A stretch of 64,000 bases of DNA, from the NCBI GenBank assembly GCA_023055355.1, contig JALJCS010000010.1, forward strand, positions 19,731,001 through 19,795,000, given 5' to 3'. This stretch comes from Agelaius tricolor (Eukaryota; Chordata; Aves; Passeriformes; Icteridae). A program made the position numbers and the translations under genes. The notes under the pieces are model-generated. The model was given only the letters and a program-made list of their open reading frames with translations. It searched no databases and was not told the DNA's origin. Of the stretch, positions 50,662-61,838 are shown piece by piece (the stretch's first letter is position 1; the number at the start of each line of letters is the position of its first letter).

Positions 50662-53536
50662 GTAGGGGCTCATCCTGTCTCATGAAAGATGTGAATTCAA
50701 AGATGCTTTATTTCATAATTTACAGTACTCTGTATTGAACTTTTTTTTTAATGTCATATAAATAATATTGATGATACTATCTGGGGACAGTGAAGCTGAT
50801 TTGAACTTGGCCAGAGTCAAAAGCCAGGGAAGGAAACCTGGGATCCAGAAATCAATTCATGAATTCTGAGTAATATTGTTTTAATAATTTCTCTATACCA
50901 TAACTGGATTATGTTGGATTTTAATTTGTTCATTTTAGCAGCGTGTTGTATACAGAACAACAATGAATTAATGCAAAAATACAAGAATCAAAATGCTAAA
51001 GGGAATTGTACTGATAGACATATCATGCCTAGTTTTGTGGTACATGTAAGATTAGAAGCAGCTTGGTGGCCGACTTACAGACTACAGGCAGGGAGGCATT
51101 CTGGTAGAAATCCTTGCTGACCTTTTCTCCTGAAGACTTCCCTGCTTATCCTTTTTTCTAGAAAAAAAAAAACAGTTTGGCCCAGAGTTTCGTCAATTTG
51201 TTTTTAATCCATGTCCTCATTTGGCTTTAATTCCAGGGTTTTACTTTTCATACTCCAGGTTTCCTCTGGTTCTGCTTGCATGGCCTTTTTTACTAGCAAA
51301 TCATTAGCTTTACCTGAACTTACTTCGTACAAAATTGTTTTGCTTTCTGTACATTTCCGTCCTAAAAATGTTACTTGCACTAACTGCTCCCTTTTCCATG
51401 ATCCATGTTTTAAAGTTCTGGAATTTAGTTCTTCCTTAACTCATCTTTTTTTTTTTTTTTTTTTTGAGTGCTTTGTAAGCCAGGCAACTTGGCTACATAA
51501 TTTTTTACATCACATTTTCTAAGACCTCACACTGAAAAATTCCATTCATCTGCAATAATGTGCTGGAGGCCATGTTAGAAGGGTTTTTCTACAGCCCTTG
51601 TGGCATTTATTTGATACTGAAAAATCAAAATCAGTTATGTGCTACCATTGTGTGATCTCTCTCTAAAATGTATTGATCCAACAAAACACACATTTTGGCA
51701 TTAGCTTTGATCCTGCAGGTCAGCTGTGCTGTTTGACAGCAGTGCTCTCATTCCCATTATTGGCATCACAGCTTCTTGTACGGAAAGATAGAAACAAACC
51801 AATGGGGAAACTTGGCACGTTCAGCAGACGGCAGAGCCTGCGTAGCACAGCATATGACCTGTGTTATTCCTGTAGTCGGGCCAAATGCTGGCATCTAGAG
51901 GAAGCCCACATCCTTGATTTGCTTCCAGGGCAGGCAGAAAGCAAAGCCACAGGCTCTTCTCGTTATCCATCTCCTGGTGTTAAAATCATGACTCCTGCAC
52001 GTTTCCCATGCCAAGGCTGTTGCCTGGTGTTAACCGCTTTTCAAGGAATTATTTGTTTTGCCTTAAGTCTTCCCTGTGGGCATGTAAAACCTCCTTACCA
52101 GCAGAGATCTGTGGGAGCCAGCGAAGCGGAATCCTGCATGTCACATCCCCCTCCTGCCTCTCTCTCCCAGCCTGTCAGTGTCTTTCCCCATAGACTGAGG
52201 CCAGGCAGGAGGAACAGCCTTAAGTCTCCTGAAAGGATGAGTTGTTGTTGCCATCTGAGACACGTTTTGTATTGATGACTCTGTGTAGATATCCAAGCTC
52301 TGTGAACAATTCTGTGTGTTTGCTGTAAGTCAGTTCTCCACTTGTTTTATTCTTCAGAGAGGCACTGTTACCTGTATTTATGTGCAGTGGGAGCAAGTGA
52401 AATCTGTGTCAGCAGAGGCTGTAGCAATGGGCATGTGGGGAAGGTTAATATTACCCAGCTGATTTCGGCCTCAGAGCATGGCATTTGATATTTCTGTCCC
52501 TGGAACATGCTGACACTTGTCTTGTTTCAGACAGGTGAAGGGGAGGGAATCGAGAGTTATTTTGTGCCCTAAATACAGGGAACACTGCAGTCTCTTGATT
52601 GTTGTGGCTTTGTCACTGTTGTCAAGCTGAAACTTTTTTCTAAATGCACATGCAGCACTTTTGGGAATGTCCTGTTGAAAGTCAGTACCCATATTCCCAT
52701 AATTCGAGGGGTAAATTACAACTAGCACACTTGCATGAGGGGATGCAGTCATTCAGAAATACACAGTGTTTTTCCTCTGGCAGCTACATTTAATAACTTT
52801 ATAGTTTCTTCTCAAAAAGTTGTTTCTGTGTGAAAAATAGTCAAAGGGACTTGGAAAAAAAAAACCCCAAACCTGTTTTATATGCACCTACAAATGTACA
52901 AGCCTTAAAATACCAAACTTTGCCTTGCTTTGAAAAATTAAAAAATTGTTTAAACTTTTTTGTCATTAGCTGGGTATTTTTTTTAAACCCATGTGGCAAC
53001 ATAAGCCAGTACATTAAGAAGTCTGCCTTCAAATTTGATGAGCCCTTACTTGCTGTTCAGTATTACCATCAGGGAGGCTCAGTAGCTGTGTCTGTCTTAG
53101 CTGTCATACATAGCCTCGTTGAAGCTGCACCAAAAGAAAGTTATTGTTCCTTTTCCAGAGCCTTGGACATGGCACAAGAGTAGCACACACAACCACTTTT
53201 GGTCGATTAAAAGGAACAACAACAACAAAACAACAAAGAAGGGAAGAGCTTTGAGTGCAGCCTCACAGTTCCCCCGTGGGAGCTCTGTGTGCTGAGCACG
53301 TTTTAGGGAGAGAGGGGGAAATGCAGCACGGGCTCTGTCCTGGTGGAGAGCCTTATCCTGGGAAGGGCCAAGCACCTGCAGTGCTGCCTGTGTTACTTCC
53401 CACGTTTATACTCAGATTCATTGAGTCTTCTCACAGCTGTCTAAAATAGGAAATCAGTTCATTTTGTGGACAGCAACATTAGAAAAAAGGTGTGTGATTG
53501 TAACTCTGCTCTAGCTCTGACCTTTCTGTGTTACAG
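50662..53536 (+). other. RBMS1: Probable intron within the RBMS1 3' UTR (2875 nt)
   Basis: The proposed donor is GTAGGG and the acceptor is a pyrimidine-rich tract ending CTTTCTGTGTTACAG. It contains a 20-T run at 51446-51465 and a 200-codon open frame at 51673-52275 of unknown meaning. If the donor is skipped, this stretch would be part of a long, contiguous 3' UTR. Confidence 0.75.
51446..51465. repeat. Poly(T) run of 20 bases
   Basis: An uninterrupted T tract in the last intron. On the minus strand it would read as a poly(A) tail, but no retroposon body was recognised next to it. Confidence 0.85.
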
Positions 53537-53651
53537 ATGTCCAGTGTTGACCTGGCCTGGAGAAGGGTGCAAAGGCTGAAACAATCATGGATTTTACTGA
53601 TCAATTGTGCTTTAGGAATTATTGACAGTTTTGCACAGGTTCTTGAAAATG

Positions 53652-53660
53652 TTATTTATA
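53652..53660 (+). promoter_or_regulatory. RBMS1: AU-rich element (UUAUUUAUA) in the 3' UTR
   Basis: The nonamer TTATTTATA matches the classic destabilising AU-rich core. It lies about 115 nt into the terminal exon, so it is present in all poly(A) isoforms. RBMS proteins themselves bind A/U-rich RNA, so self-binding is possible but unproven. Confidence 0.55.
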
Positions 53661-54229
53661 ATGAAATCAACTAAAACTATTTTTGCTATAAGTTCTATAA
53701 GGTGCATAAGAAAAACCTTAAATTCATCTAGTAGCTGTTCCCATGAACAGGTTTATTTTAGTAAAAAAAAAGTTTTTATCAAGTGTTATGACGCAAAAAA
53801 AAAAAACCTTCAAATTTCTGGGTATGCACAGATGACCACGAAGACTTACTCACGTGCATGACAGAATTTGTGTTTTGGTTTATTTTTATTTTGTTTGTTT
53901 CTTTTTATCTTTTTTTTTTTTTGTATGAAATGGATTTTCTGAAGTTTAAAATAGTAAAACATCTAAGATGATGTTCTGTGCTTGCAGTGTGTGAGTGTTG
54001 CTTTAGTGCAGTGTTGCAGTTATAGTGTCTGGTCTCTTAGCTTTCTGTTTTTCTTTTAATGTAGTGTGAAGTGTCTTATCCTTTTCTATAAATTCCAATT
54101 TGCCTTAAATCTTTCAATGCTGTAGCTGTTTCAGTAAGTAGTCCAAACTAATGGTGTAGAATGCTTTGACCAAATGAGCTGGTCTATTATGCCTTGTAAA
54201 ACAGCAGCATAGGGCTTTTAAAGGTAGTC

Positions 54230-54235
54230 AATAAA
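54230..54235 (+). promoter_or_regulatory. RBMS1: Proximal poly(A) signal AATAAA
   Basis: A canonical AATAAA lies about 0.7 kb into the terminal exon, followed by a T- and GT-rich stretch (TGGCTTTTTTAATGTGTAG) that fits a downstream element. It would give a short 3' UTR isoform. Confidence 0.6.
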
Positions 54236-54731
54236 AATTGCTGAAAATTTGGCTTTTTTAATGTGTAGTAAGTGTTTTTAATGATTTTTTCACATAATAT
54301 GTAAGGTAGTGAAATGCAAGAGGGGAAAAAATGTTTTGTGTGAAACACATTTTCTGACTGGGGAAATTTTAATAGTATAAATTGTTTGTAAGGCCATATG
54401 CCAATAGTTCCCTCTGGTAGTTTGAATGATTTAGGAACTCTGCTGTATGATGCAATGTAAAATCTTTTTTTGCCTTTTTTCAGAAACTAACTTGATGTTC
54501 TAGTTTTAGCATAGGTAGAGTAGGGAGTTTGGGGTGGAGATATCACCGAATGTTTTTGTCCTTCCTTTATACTAATGATAGTGCTTTAGGATGAGGATTG
54601 TGCTGAGAGGTAGCAAACAGAAAAGTTGCTATTACAGCAAAATGGCAAAAGCTAAAGGACTCGTTTTCAAACATATGCTGAGATTTAAGTAGAAACATAA
54701 TTGATTGGGTACTAGCTCTCTATAGTAGGTA

Positions 54732-54737
54732 AATAAA
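54732..54737 (+). promoter_or_regulatory. RBMS1: Possible poly(A) signal AATAAA (internal)
   Basis: AATAAAAATAAA lies in an A-rich context, but the downstream region is less clearly GU-rich than at the other two sites. It is a weaker candidate for intermediate polyadenylation. Confidence 0.35.
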
Positions 54738-55700
54738 AATAAAAAGACTTGGCACTTTTAAAAGGTAACTTTACCAAAGAACAAAGAGCCAGTAACCAAT
54801 AATTCTGATTTGTCTCAGCATTGCGTCTTCTGTACTCTTTATTTTTGCCGGACCAGTTTGCGGTTAAGAGAATGTGCCTTTTTTGTACATTTGCATTTAG
54901 GTTTTATAATTTTAATTGATGTATGGACACAAAAGCATGAAGGAAGACTTGGATCCAAGCAGTGCCACACTTTACATCATCACTACAAGTGTTAAGTGTA
55001 AAGAAAACCAATTTTGAAACTATGAAATTCCTGATTCATAAATACACAGTTATTTGTACTTCACATATTAGATAATTCACTGCTACTAAAGCTTTTTATT
55101 ACAATTGCATATGTTTTAAATTGAATGATAAATTAAGTTGTCTTCCAAAACTGTGTACTTCTCTGGTCAGCTGTATATGATCAGTTATCTACCTCAAAGT
55201 TTATTTCCTTTTGTATTGGGACAGGTTGCTGGCCCTCCCTGTTTCCACAGACCAAATCATCCTAGCTCAGGAGCTAGGGCTAAGCAGTTGTTTCTTTCAA
55301 GTATTTTTTAGTTTTTAAATTTTGTGTGAGTATTGGAGTATAGATGTCGGTGACATTTCATAGTTTCAAAAGTAAATTGCTGCTCTGAGAAGTGTAGATT
55401 CTAGTGAAATGCATAGTCATAAGAGATGTGTTTTTGTTTTTTCTTTTTTTAAAAAGTTGTGGTATTATTGGTTCTATGCTCCCTGGAATATTACTGCTTT
55501 GTAAAAGTCCAGACTTCCTGCAGCACCTTGCCTGTTTTTGGTAACTTTCCAAACCTGGATCTCTCACTACTTGCTATTTTTGCATTAATTAAAAACTGCA
55601 GTATGATAGCTGTGTTAGAGGGAGGGAAGAGTTGCTGCCAGAAATGTCTGAACTAAGTGCCATACTCATTGTCTGGGTAAGATTTGGGAAATTTAACCTC

Positions 55701-55708
55701 TGTACATA
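55701..55708 (+). promoter_or_regulatory. RBMS1: Pumilio-type motif TGTACATA
   Basis: It matches the PUM consensus UGUANAUA and lies only in the long 3' UTR form. It is a single motif, so this is suggestive only. Confidence 0.4.
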
Positions 55709-56029
55709 AAGAAATAATCAGTTACTTAAACATCACATAGTAGACAGCCATTAAATTATAAAAAATTAATTTATGAAGAAAGACCTTTTGTACAGATTGA
55801 AAAAAAAAAAAAGATTTTCATAGAGATATCTATATGATCAAGAGAGTTAATTTTTTATTTTTGTTTTACTAGTGCCACAAACTTGCCAGTGGTAACTTAT
55901 TTGTCCGGTTCAAGATAACTCTGTAGTTTTGTTTCCTAGGACTTGTTGTTAAACGCCAAAAGACATTTTTGAACTGTAAATTTGATTAGATTGTTAGCTT
56001 TTTCTGTTTTATTTCTTTGAAAACTTTTG

Positions 56030-56035
56030 AATAAA
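56030..56035 (+). promoter_or_regulatory. RBMS1: Distal poly(A) signal AATAAA
   Basis: TTTTGAATAAAAAAGATCC is followed within about 30 nt by a T-rich stretch (CGTCTTTTTCCTTC). It is the last good AATAAA before the sequence becomes less AT-rich, so it is taken as the end of the long transcript. Confidence 0.65.
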
Positions 56036-57224
56036 AAAGATCCAAAAAAATGAAAATGTATCGTCTTTTTCCTTCAGACCTTCCTTTATTGGGGCAAAAC
56101 CCAAACAGGTTATGGTAAAACTTCTGTGTTTATTTTGAAATGTTTGGAATTGCTTTCTGCTTGACAGCCTGGGTTTTTTTTTTTCTCCTCTATCTTTCAT
56201 CAAAACCAAATTTTAACTCTTTCACACCACACTACAAAGTCACTAATTCTTTCAAACACAACAGGAAAAGATATATGAAAAATCTATGATGAGGTGTCGG
56301 ATTTGGATGCAAGAATTCCATTCTGCTGTGTGCCAGCCCACACAGGGAGTTGTGTGTAACCAGGCTTGTGTGCTGTGGCTGTAAGTGCCATTTTCCTGAG
56401 GTAAGGTTGGAGGTGGAGAGTCACTTTGGTGGCACAGGATTGCTGCCTTCAAATGCTTTTGTCTTCCCACGTGTGCTGACATTGGCTGGAATACCCAGTT
56501 CTGGAGAGCAGAGGTGGCACTGCACTGGATTTCAAAGAGATCTCCAGTGTTGGCCTTCCAGCTGCCATCTTTAAGCCTTTCATTTCTTTAAAGGTAATCT
56601 CTGATTTTATTATCCTTTTGGCAGGATCAGTAATGCTGGTGGTGGGTATCAGGTAGAGGACTGCTCTGACCAAAGTAAGGCTAGGGAAAGCAAGAGGGGA
56701 AAAGTCAAACTATTGTGTCTGCTCAGCCAAATGCTTTACCAGCTGCATGGTCTGACATGGCTTTGGATTGGTGTGTGTGGCAGGAGGGGGCTCTGGCATA
56801 GCCTTGGACGCCTCAGGGTGTGCCCAGCAGCACAGAGCAGGGCTGGGTGATCCAGAGCGCTCCTGCTCCTTGCTGTGGGAGCTGGATAGGCAAAGGGGAG
56901 GCTCACTAACCCCAGGCTGTGCTGCTCTGGAGAGCCCTCTCCAGCCTGGGAGACAGTTCTTTCCATTGCTCACCTGGCTTTGAGGGACCCCAAGAGCTTT
57001 GCCAGTGCCGTGGCAGGCCAGGCAGCCTGCTGGGGATGGCAGGTGGGCTCATGCAGCTGGCAGTGCTCAGCCTGAACTTCCACTCATGCAGTACTCGTGC
57101 AAGATATTGAGAATAAATGTGTTTCCAGTGGAGCTGGCAAAGCAACTCGTCTGGGCAATGGGAAACTTGATTTACAGTTGCTTATGCAATGAAGACATCC
57201 TCAACAATTATAGCACTAATTGAC

Positions 57225-57483
57225 ACTGGGGAATGGCCTGAAGTTGTGTCAGGGGAGGTTTAGGTTGGATATTAGAAAAAGGTTCTTCACCCAGAGTGTG
57301 GCTGGGCACTGGAACAGGCTCCCTAGGAAGAGGCCACAGCACCAAGCCTGACAGAGTTCAGGAAGCATTTGGACAATGCTCTTGGGCACGTGGTGTGACT
57401 CTTGGGAATGGTGCTGGGCAGGGTGGGGAGTTGGACTCAATGATCCTTGTGGGTCCCTTCTAAATCGGCATATTCTGTGATTA
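57225..57483 (+). mobile_element. CR1 LINE 3' end (about 260 bp)
   Basis: Avian CR1 blocks occur in order: GTGTCAGGGGAGGTTTAGG, TTGGATATTAGAAAAAGG, TTCTTCACCCAGAGTGTGGC, GGGCACTGGAACAGGCTCCC, CACAGCACCAAGCCTGACAG, GAGTTGGACTCAATGATCC, GGGTCCCTTCTAAATC and ATTCTGTGATT. This is a 5'-truncated copy in the + orientation and the best-preserved mobile element of the window. The block structure resembles CR1-J type copies common in modern birds; the subfamily is from memory. Confidence 0.93.
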
Positions 57484-59819
57484 ATGGAGAGAAAAAAAAT
57501 CATACTGTGCTACTAAACACTCAATTCCTGTAACTGAAAAAAAATACCATTTAGCCATTTGGGGAGGTCATTTAAATATTGGCTCAGTATGTTGCCTGTC
57601 CCAGATGCAATGCATAAGAAGATGAATACAGAAGAGTTTAAAAGAGTTTTGTTATATTATTCATGTTCATCACCATACTGAATTAATCTCAGATTAATAA
57701 GCATTATTTTTAAATTAGGTATGAATACTCCTCACAAAAGTTGTATGTAAATAGAATAATACAGGCTGGAAATGTTTTTTGCTCTCTATCTCTCTATTTG
57801 CTTTTCTAATTATTCCTATGATAAATTTAGCTCTCTTAGTATATTTGATAAGAATGAATCCTTTTTTCAGGTTAGTATCTTTTGCCTAATCTGATAAGGT
57901 TGGTGTGTATCATTCCTATCAGGCAATCTGCAGTAATACAATGTCTTTATATAATATACTTTTATTGTATATAATAAAAGTCATTACCAACTAGTTTGTT
58001 CAATATTGACTCCATCCTCTTGCATACAACCTGTTTTGAACCCTACTTGCAAACTTGCTGTTAATAATGTTTTTTACCTGTTAACAAATATGGGTAAGTA
58101 TCAGATTAATGTAGGATGATTGTGTACCAATATAAATGTTTTGTGCAAGATCATGCACCAGCCCTGTTGTTTTTTTAGTTTTTAGTGATTACATGGTAGC
58201 TTTTCTTTAGGCACTAAACATAATTTTTTATCTTTCTCCATTTTCTAAATTAGCTACTCTGAGCAGGTGCCAGACAAGTGCAAGCAATGCATTAACAAGG
58301 AGCATAACCAAGTACTGTTGAGCAACTGAGCCTTGCTAATGACTGCATATATTGGGCTAGAACAGAGTAAGTCAAAGCAATCTAAAGCACTTTGCTGGTA
58401 CTGTGTGTTAGCTTTTCAGAGAAAAAAGTTAGTAAGTGCTGTTTTGCTCTCCCCTTCTAGCTTTAGTTTATGCCGTGGTACCTCCACCATACCAGACAAA
58501 GTCATGATTGACCTAATCTTCCACAGAAACATCATATCAGAAATGCATTTTATGTGCCAGAGTATTTGTATGGGTTTGTATCCTACTCCTCCTGTGCACA
58601 CTTCACTGCATTTGTTCCTTTTGCTGTAGTCAACCACTCCAAAATTTTTTGTGAACTTCCACATGTGTTGGAATAAGATAATCTGCCCTGTCCAGCAGTG
58701 CCTTCTTGTGAAAGCCAGTGTGTTGTTTGGTGGCATTTAAGACGTGTTACCTTCCAAACGCTTGCCACACTGACGTACTCTTTCAACTGTGAAAGATCAT
58801 CTGTATCCTTCCCCCGCCAACAAATCCTGGCATTGATTAACCCAAACAAATCTGAGGCTTTTGGCTTTCAGACTCAGTCCATTAATTCTCTCCAGAATAG
58901 GGGTTAGGATATACAAAACCTATTCTGTTTGGCAACTTCTCTTTCAGTGACTAAGAGAAGCCAAGCTGATGTCAGAACAGCAGAGATTTACTGTGCAGTG
59001 ATCAGAGGGAGGGTGTAAAAGCCTGCATGTGGAATGAGTCAGTCTTTCCTTTTCAGGACAGCTCTAACCACATCTACCATCTGACAAATCTGTGCAGCCC
59101 ACTTCTGTAGTAAAGAAGAAATCATATCACAGGAAAATACTACTGGGGTGTTTTTCCATGTCCAAGAAGAAAGGCCAGCTTCTCCACAGGCAAGCCTTAA
59201 CTGTTCAAGATATCTTGCCTTTTTCAACACTATCCCCTTATGCTGTATCTACAACAGTGGTGTTCTGAATTCTGCTGTGTTATGTTGGTCTCCCTTCAGC
59301 TGAATAAACTGACCTCTTTTGACAGCTTCACTGTAATACAAAGGGATTTTTGGAGCACTGAAGGAATGAAGGTATGTGGCACCCTAAAGACTTCCTGCAC
59401 GCACCCCGCAGGTGTTCGGGTCAACCTGCTCAGGCAGCTTTCTGAGAAGGGTCATTGTTTCAGAGCCCCACATGCAAGTCTTATCAAGGGGAATAATATT
59501 TGTAAAATGGTTTCTGCACATGCACTCTGCTGATTTTAAAGAAGTCATCTGCAGCAGAAGTTTTCCCAAGTATTTTAACCACCTGAAACTCACACACAGG
59601 GATGATGGTTTTAAGCAACATCTGTGAAGCACTTAAGGGTGATGGAATAAAGCAATGATTAAATGAGCCTAAGAGAAAATTTACTAGTAAATGTTATGTT
59701 TTGGTAAATAGTTTTAGCTTTTTCTAAGTACAAATAGAAAATTACCTTTCCTTGCTGTGCTTCAGCCTTTTCCCAGTGGGAGATACTTTCATACCAGTGA
59801 GAAAACACTGCTAAATTTT

Positions 59820-59841
59820 TTGGTTGGTTGGTTGGTTGGTT
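59820..59841. repeat. (TTGG)n microsatellite
   Basis: Five perfect TTGG units are followed by a T-rich stretch. Confidence 0.85.
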
Positions 59842-61364
59842 TGTTTTTTTTAAATGTTAAAACACCAAAAATGTATTTACAGGCATTTGTTACCAGCTTG
59901 TTTTTGCATCAGTTTGTTCTGGTATCTTTAGCCAGTCTCAAAGATAATCTGTAAGCAGAATATACATAACTAGGCATGTGAAGCAGTTATTTATTGACCA
60001 GCCCACAGAAAAGAAAGAATTTCACAAGCCATTGGGTGAGCATGACTCTGCTCACCCAGCAAGGTACCAGTAGTGGCTTTGCTGGCCATGCAGACATTGG
60101 GCAGGAGGGGAAGGGTCAGTCCCTGCAGCTCCCAGGAGCAGACCCTCAACATTGCCACATTTCTATCTTCTGCCAAGCTCCATCAGGGCCCCTGGCATGG
60201 GTGCCTTGCCCCAAGAAGTGGACTGACCTGATGCTTCCTGACTTGCCTTGCTCTTTTCTTCCTTTAGATTTTATACCCTTTCTACATTGCTGCTTTGCCT
60301 CCTAAACCCTTGAGCTCCTGGCAGTCCTGCCCCACTAGCTCTACCTCTGTCTATAATTTTCCCTTTCTTATCTCTCCAGACTTTCTCACAGCTTTTTTTC
60401 CAGCACTCTGAGCAAGGTTACACAGCTGGGCTGGATCAGAGTTGGGCCCTCATATGCAGGGAGCTGTGGAGAGGGAAGGGAGGCACAGGACAGGGGCTGC
60501 AGTAAGGGCTGACATACTCCAGGTCTTTCTTGAGTCGGGAAAACATTCAAATGCAGTTGGAAGAAAGGGTATTCAAAGAGCTCCAAGTGTTGCTGTCATT
60601 GCCAGAACAGAATGAAAACTAGATTTCAAACAGCTCTAAGAGGCCAGTGCAGCTCAGTAGAATGAAATGCTCCAGAAGTTAGCAGCTGCATGGACCGTCA
60701 GCTCCTGACCTCCTTCAGCCCTGCTCTGCTCACTTTCCAAACTTCAACAAGTTCCAGCTGCCAGCAGGCAGAGGCTTCTGACGTGAGTGGGAAGGAGGCA
60801 GCTCATCAGCAGCTCACAGGCTTCACACAGCAAAGGCCTTTTGCCACTTGTGCATTCAAGCGAGTCACTGTGCCCTGAGCTGCAGAAGTTATGGAACAAA
60901 GCCAGCAGTAGGGAAGAAAGCTTGTGCATAAGAGTGGGAACATTTGTTTCCAGGTAAACTGTTCATATTTAAGAGTGGTCTAGCTCTATCTTTGCTGTGG
61001 TATCTCTAGAAGCATAGAAGCAGCAAGCCTTACCCTCTATTCTAGGGTGAATTTTGTACAACTGCATTGAAAATCCAGATTTCAGTTATTAAAAAAAATC
61101 CCCCAAAAATTAGGCAGTTATAGAAATTCCTCTCCTCAGAAGTATTTTGCAGATGAAACTAGCCAGCTGTCTCTGGAAAAACAGTTCAGGACAAACCATA
61201 CCATTCCATGTCCTACAGTCCACATATGCACAGCCCATCTCTTCCAAGTGGGGATCACCTGATCAGCCCTGCAGTCCGTGCTGCTGCCCTGCTTCAAGCC
61301 TGCAATTAATTTCCTAAGCAGTGTTGTGCTACATCAGCAAAGCCAGCTGTGTTGGGGCTGCCCT

Positions 61365-61585
61365 TGTTTCGTTGGACTCCCAAGGTGAGTGAGGGCGCAG
61401 AGCTCCGGGCTCCGAGGGATGCTCTGTGCAGCCCGACTCGGGCTCTCTGCGCTGCTGCCGCCCTTGGCTGTCGGTGCTGGGCGAGGAACAGGGAGGGCAG
61501 AGCCTCCCACAGCCGCTGAACTTACCCAGAGCTTAAACAGCTTCTGTGCAGCCGCCAGAGGGCATCGGGATAAACCGAAATTATC
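61365..61585. promoter_or_regulatory. Compact CpG-rich patch (possible small CpG island)
   Basis: About 14 CpG dinucleotides fall in roughly 220 bp (for example GGGCGCAG, CTCCGGGCTCCGAG, CCCGACTCGGG, GCGCTGCTGCCGCCC), whereas most of the window is strongly CpG-depleted. It is followed by no obvious coding exon. A consensus donor-like AAG followed by GTGAGT lies at 61382-61390, just inside the patch. It could be a promoter, enhancer or first exon of an unseen transcript, or only a GC-rich remnant. Confidence 0.45.
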
Positions 61586-61780
61586 ACAAAAGGTAAACAC
61601 CCATTCACAGCACGTCATTATGGAGCGTTTATTTACCTGTTATCAAAAGCAAAACCTCATCCTGCCTTTGCACAATACAATGCAAGTGCTCACATTTCTA
61701 AGAGGTGTTTTTAGTCCTCTTTAAGATAACAATAGGGTTGTCTTTATTAGAGGAAAATAAAAACTAGGGGTTTTTTGGGT

Positions 61781-61838
61781 TAATGAAACAGGTAAGGATA
61801 CCTTCAGTGCAAGGATAATGAAACAGGTAAGGATACCT
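61781..61838. repeat. 35-bp-period direct duplication
   Basis: The 23-bp string beginning TAATGAAACAGGTAAGGAT and ending ACCT occurs at 61781-61803 and 61816-61838. Each copy contains CAGGTAAGGA, so a donor-like sequence is duplicated. Confidence 0.88.

Larger units (their letters stand above)
53537..56055 (+). other. RBMS1: RBMS1 terminal 3'-UTR exon (exon 14 by human numbering)
   Basis: It begins ATGTCCAGTGTTGACCTGGC after the acceptor at 53536. The opening part resembles what I remember of the mammalian RBMS1 3' UTR (CTGAAACAATCATGGATTTT and following), which supports the border. It is very AT-rich. An AU-rich nonamer TTATTTATA lies at 53652-53660 and a Pumilio-type TGTACATA at 55701-55708. 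Poly(A) signals occur at 54230, 54732 and 56030. The 3' border is inferred from the distal AATAAA. Confidence 0.8.

Noticed and set aside
61389..61724. 111-codon + strand frame in the CpG-rich patch
   Set aside because: It begins at GTG, and its Ala/Arg/Pro-rich composition follows from GC content. The patch itself is reported instead.
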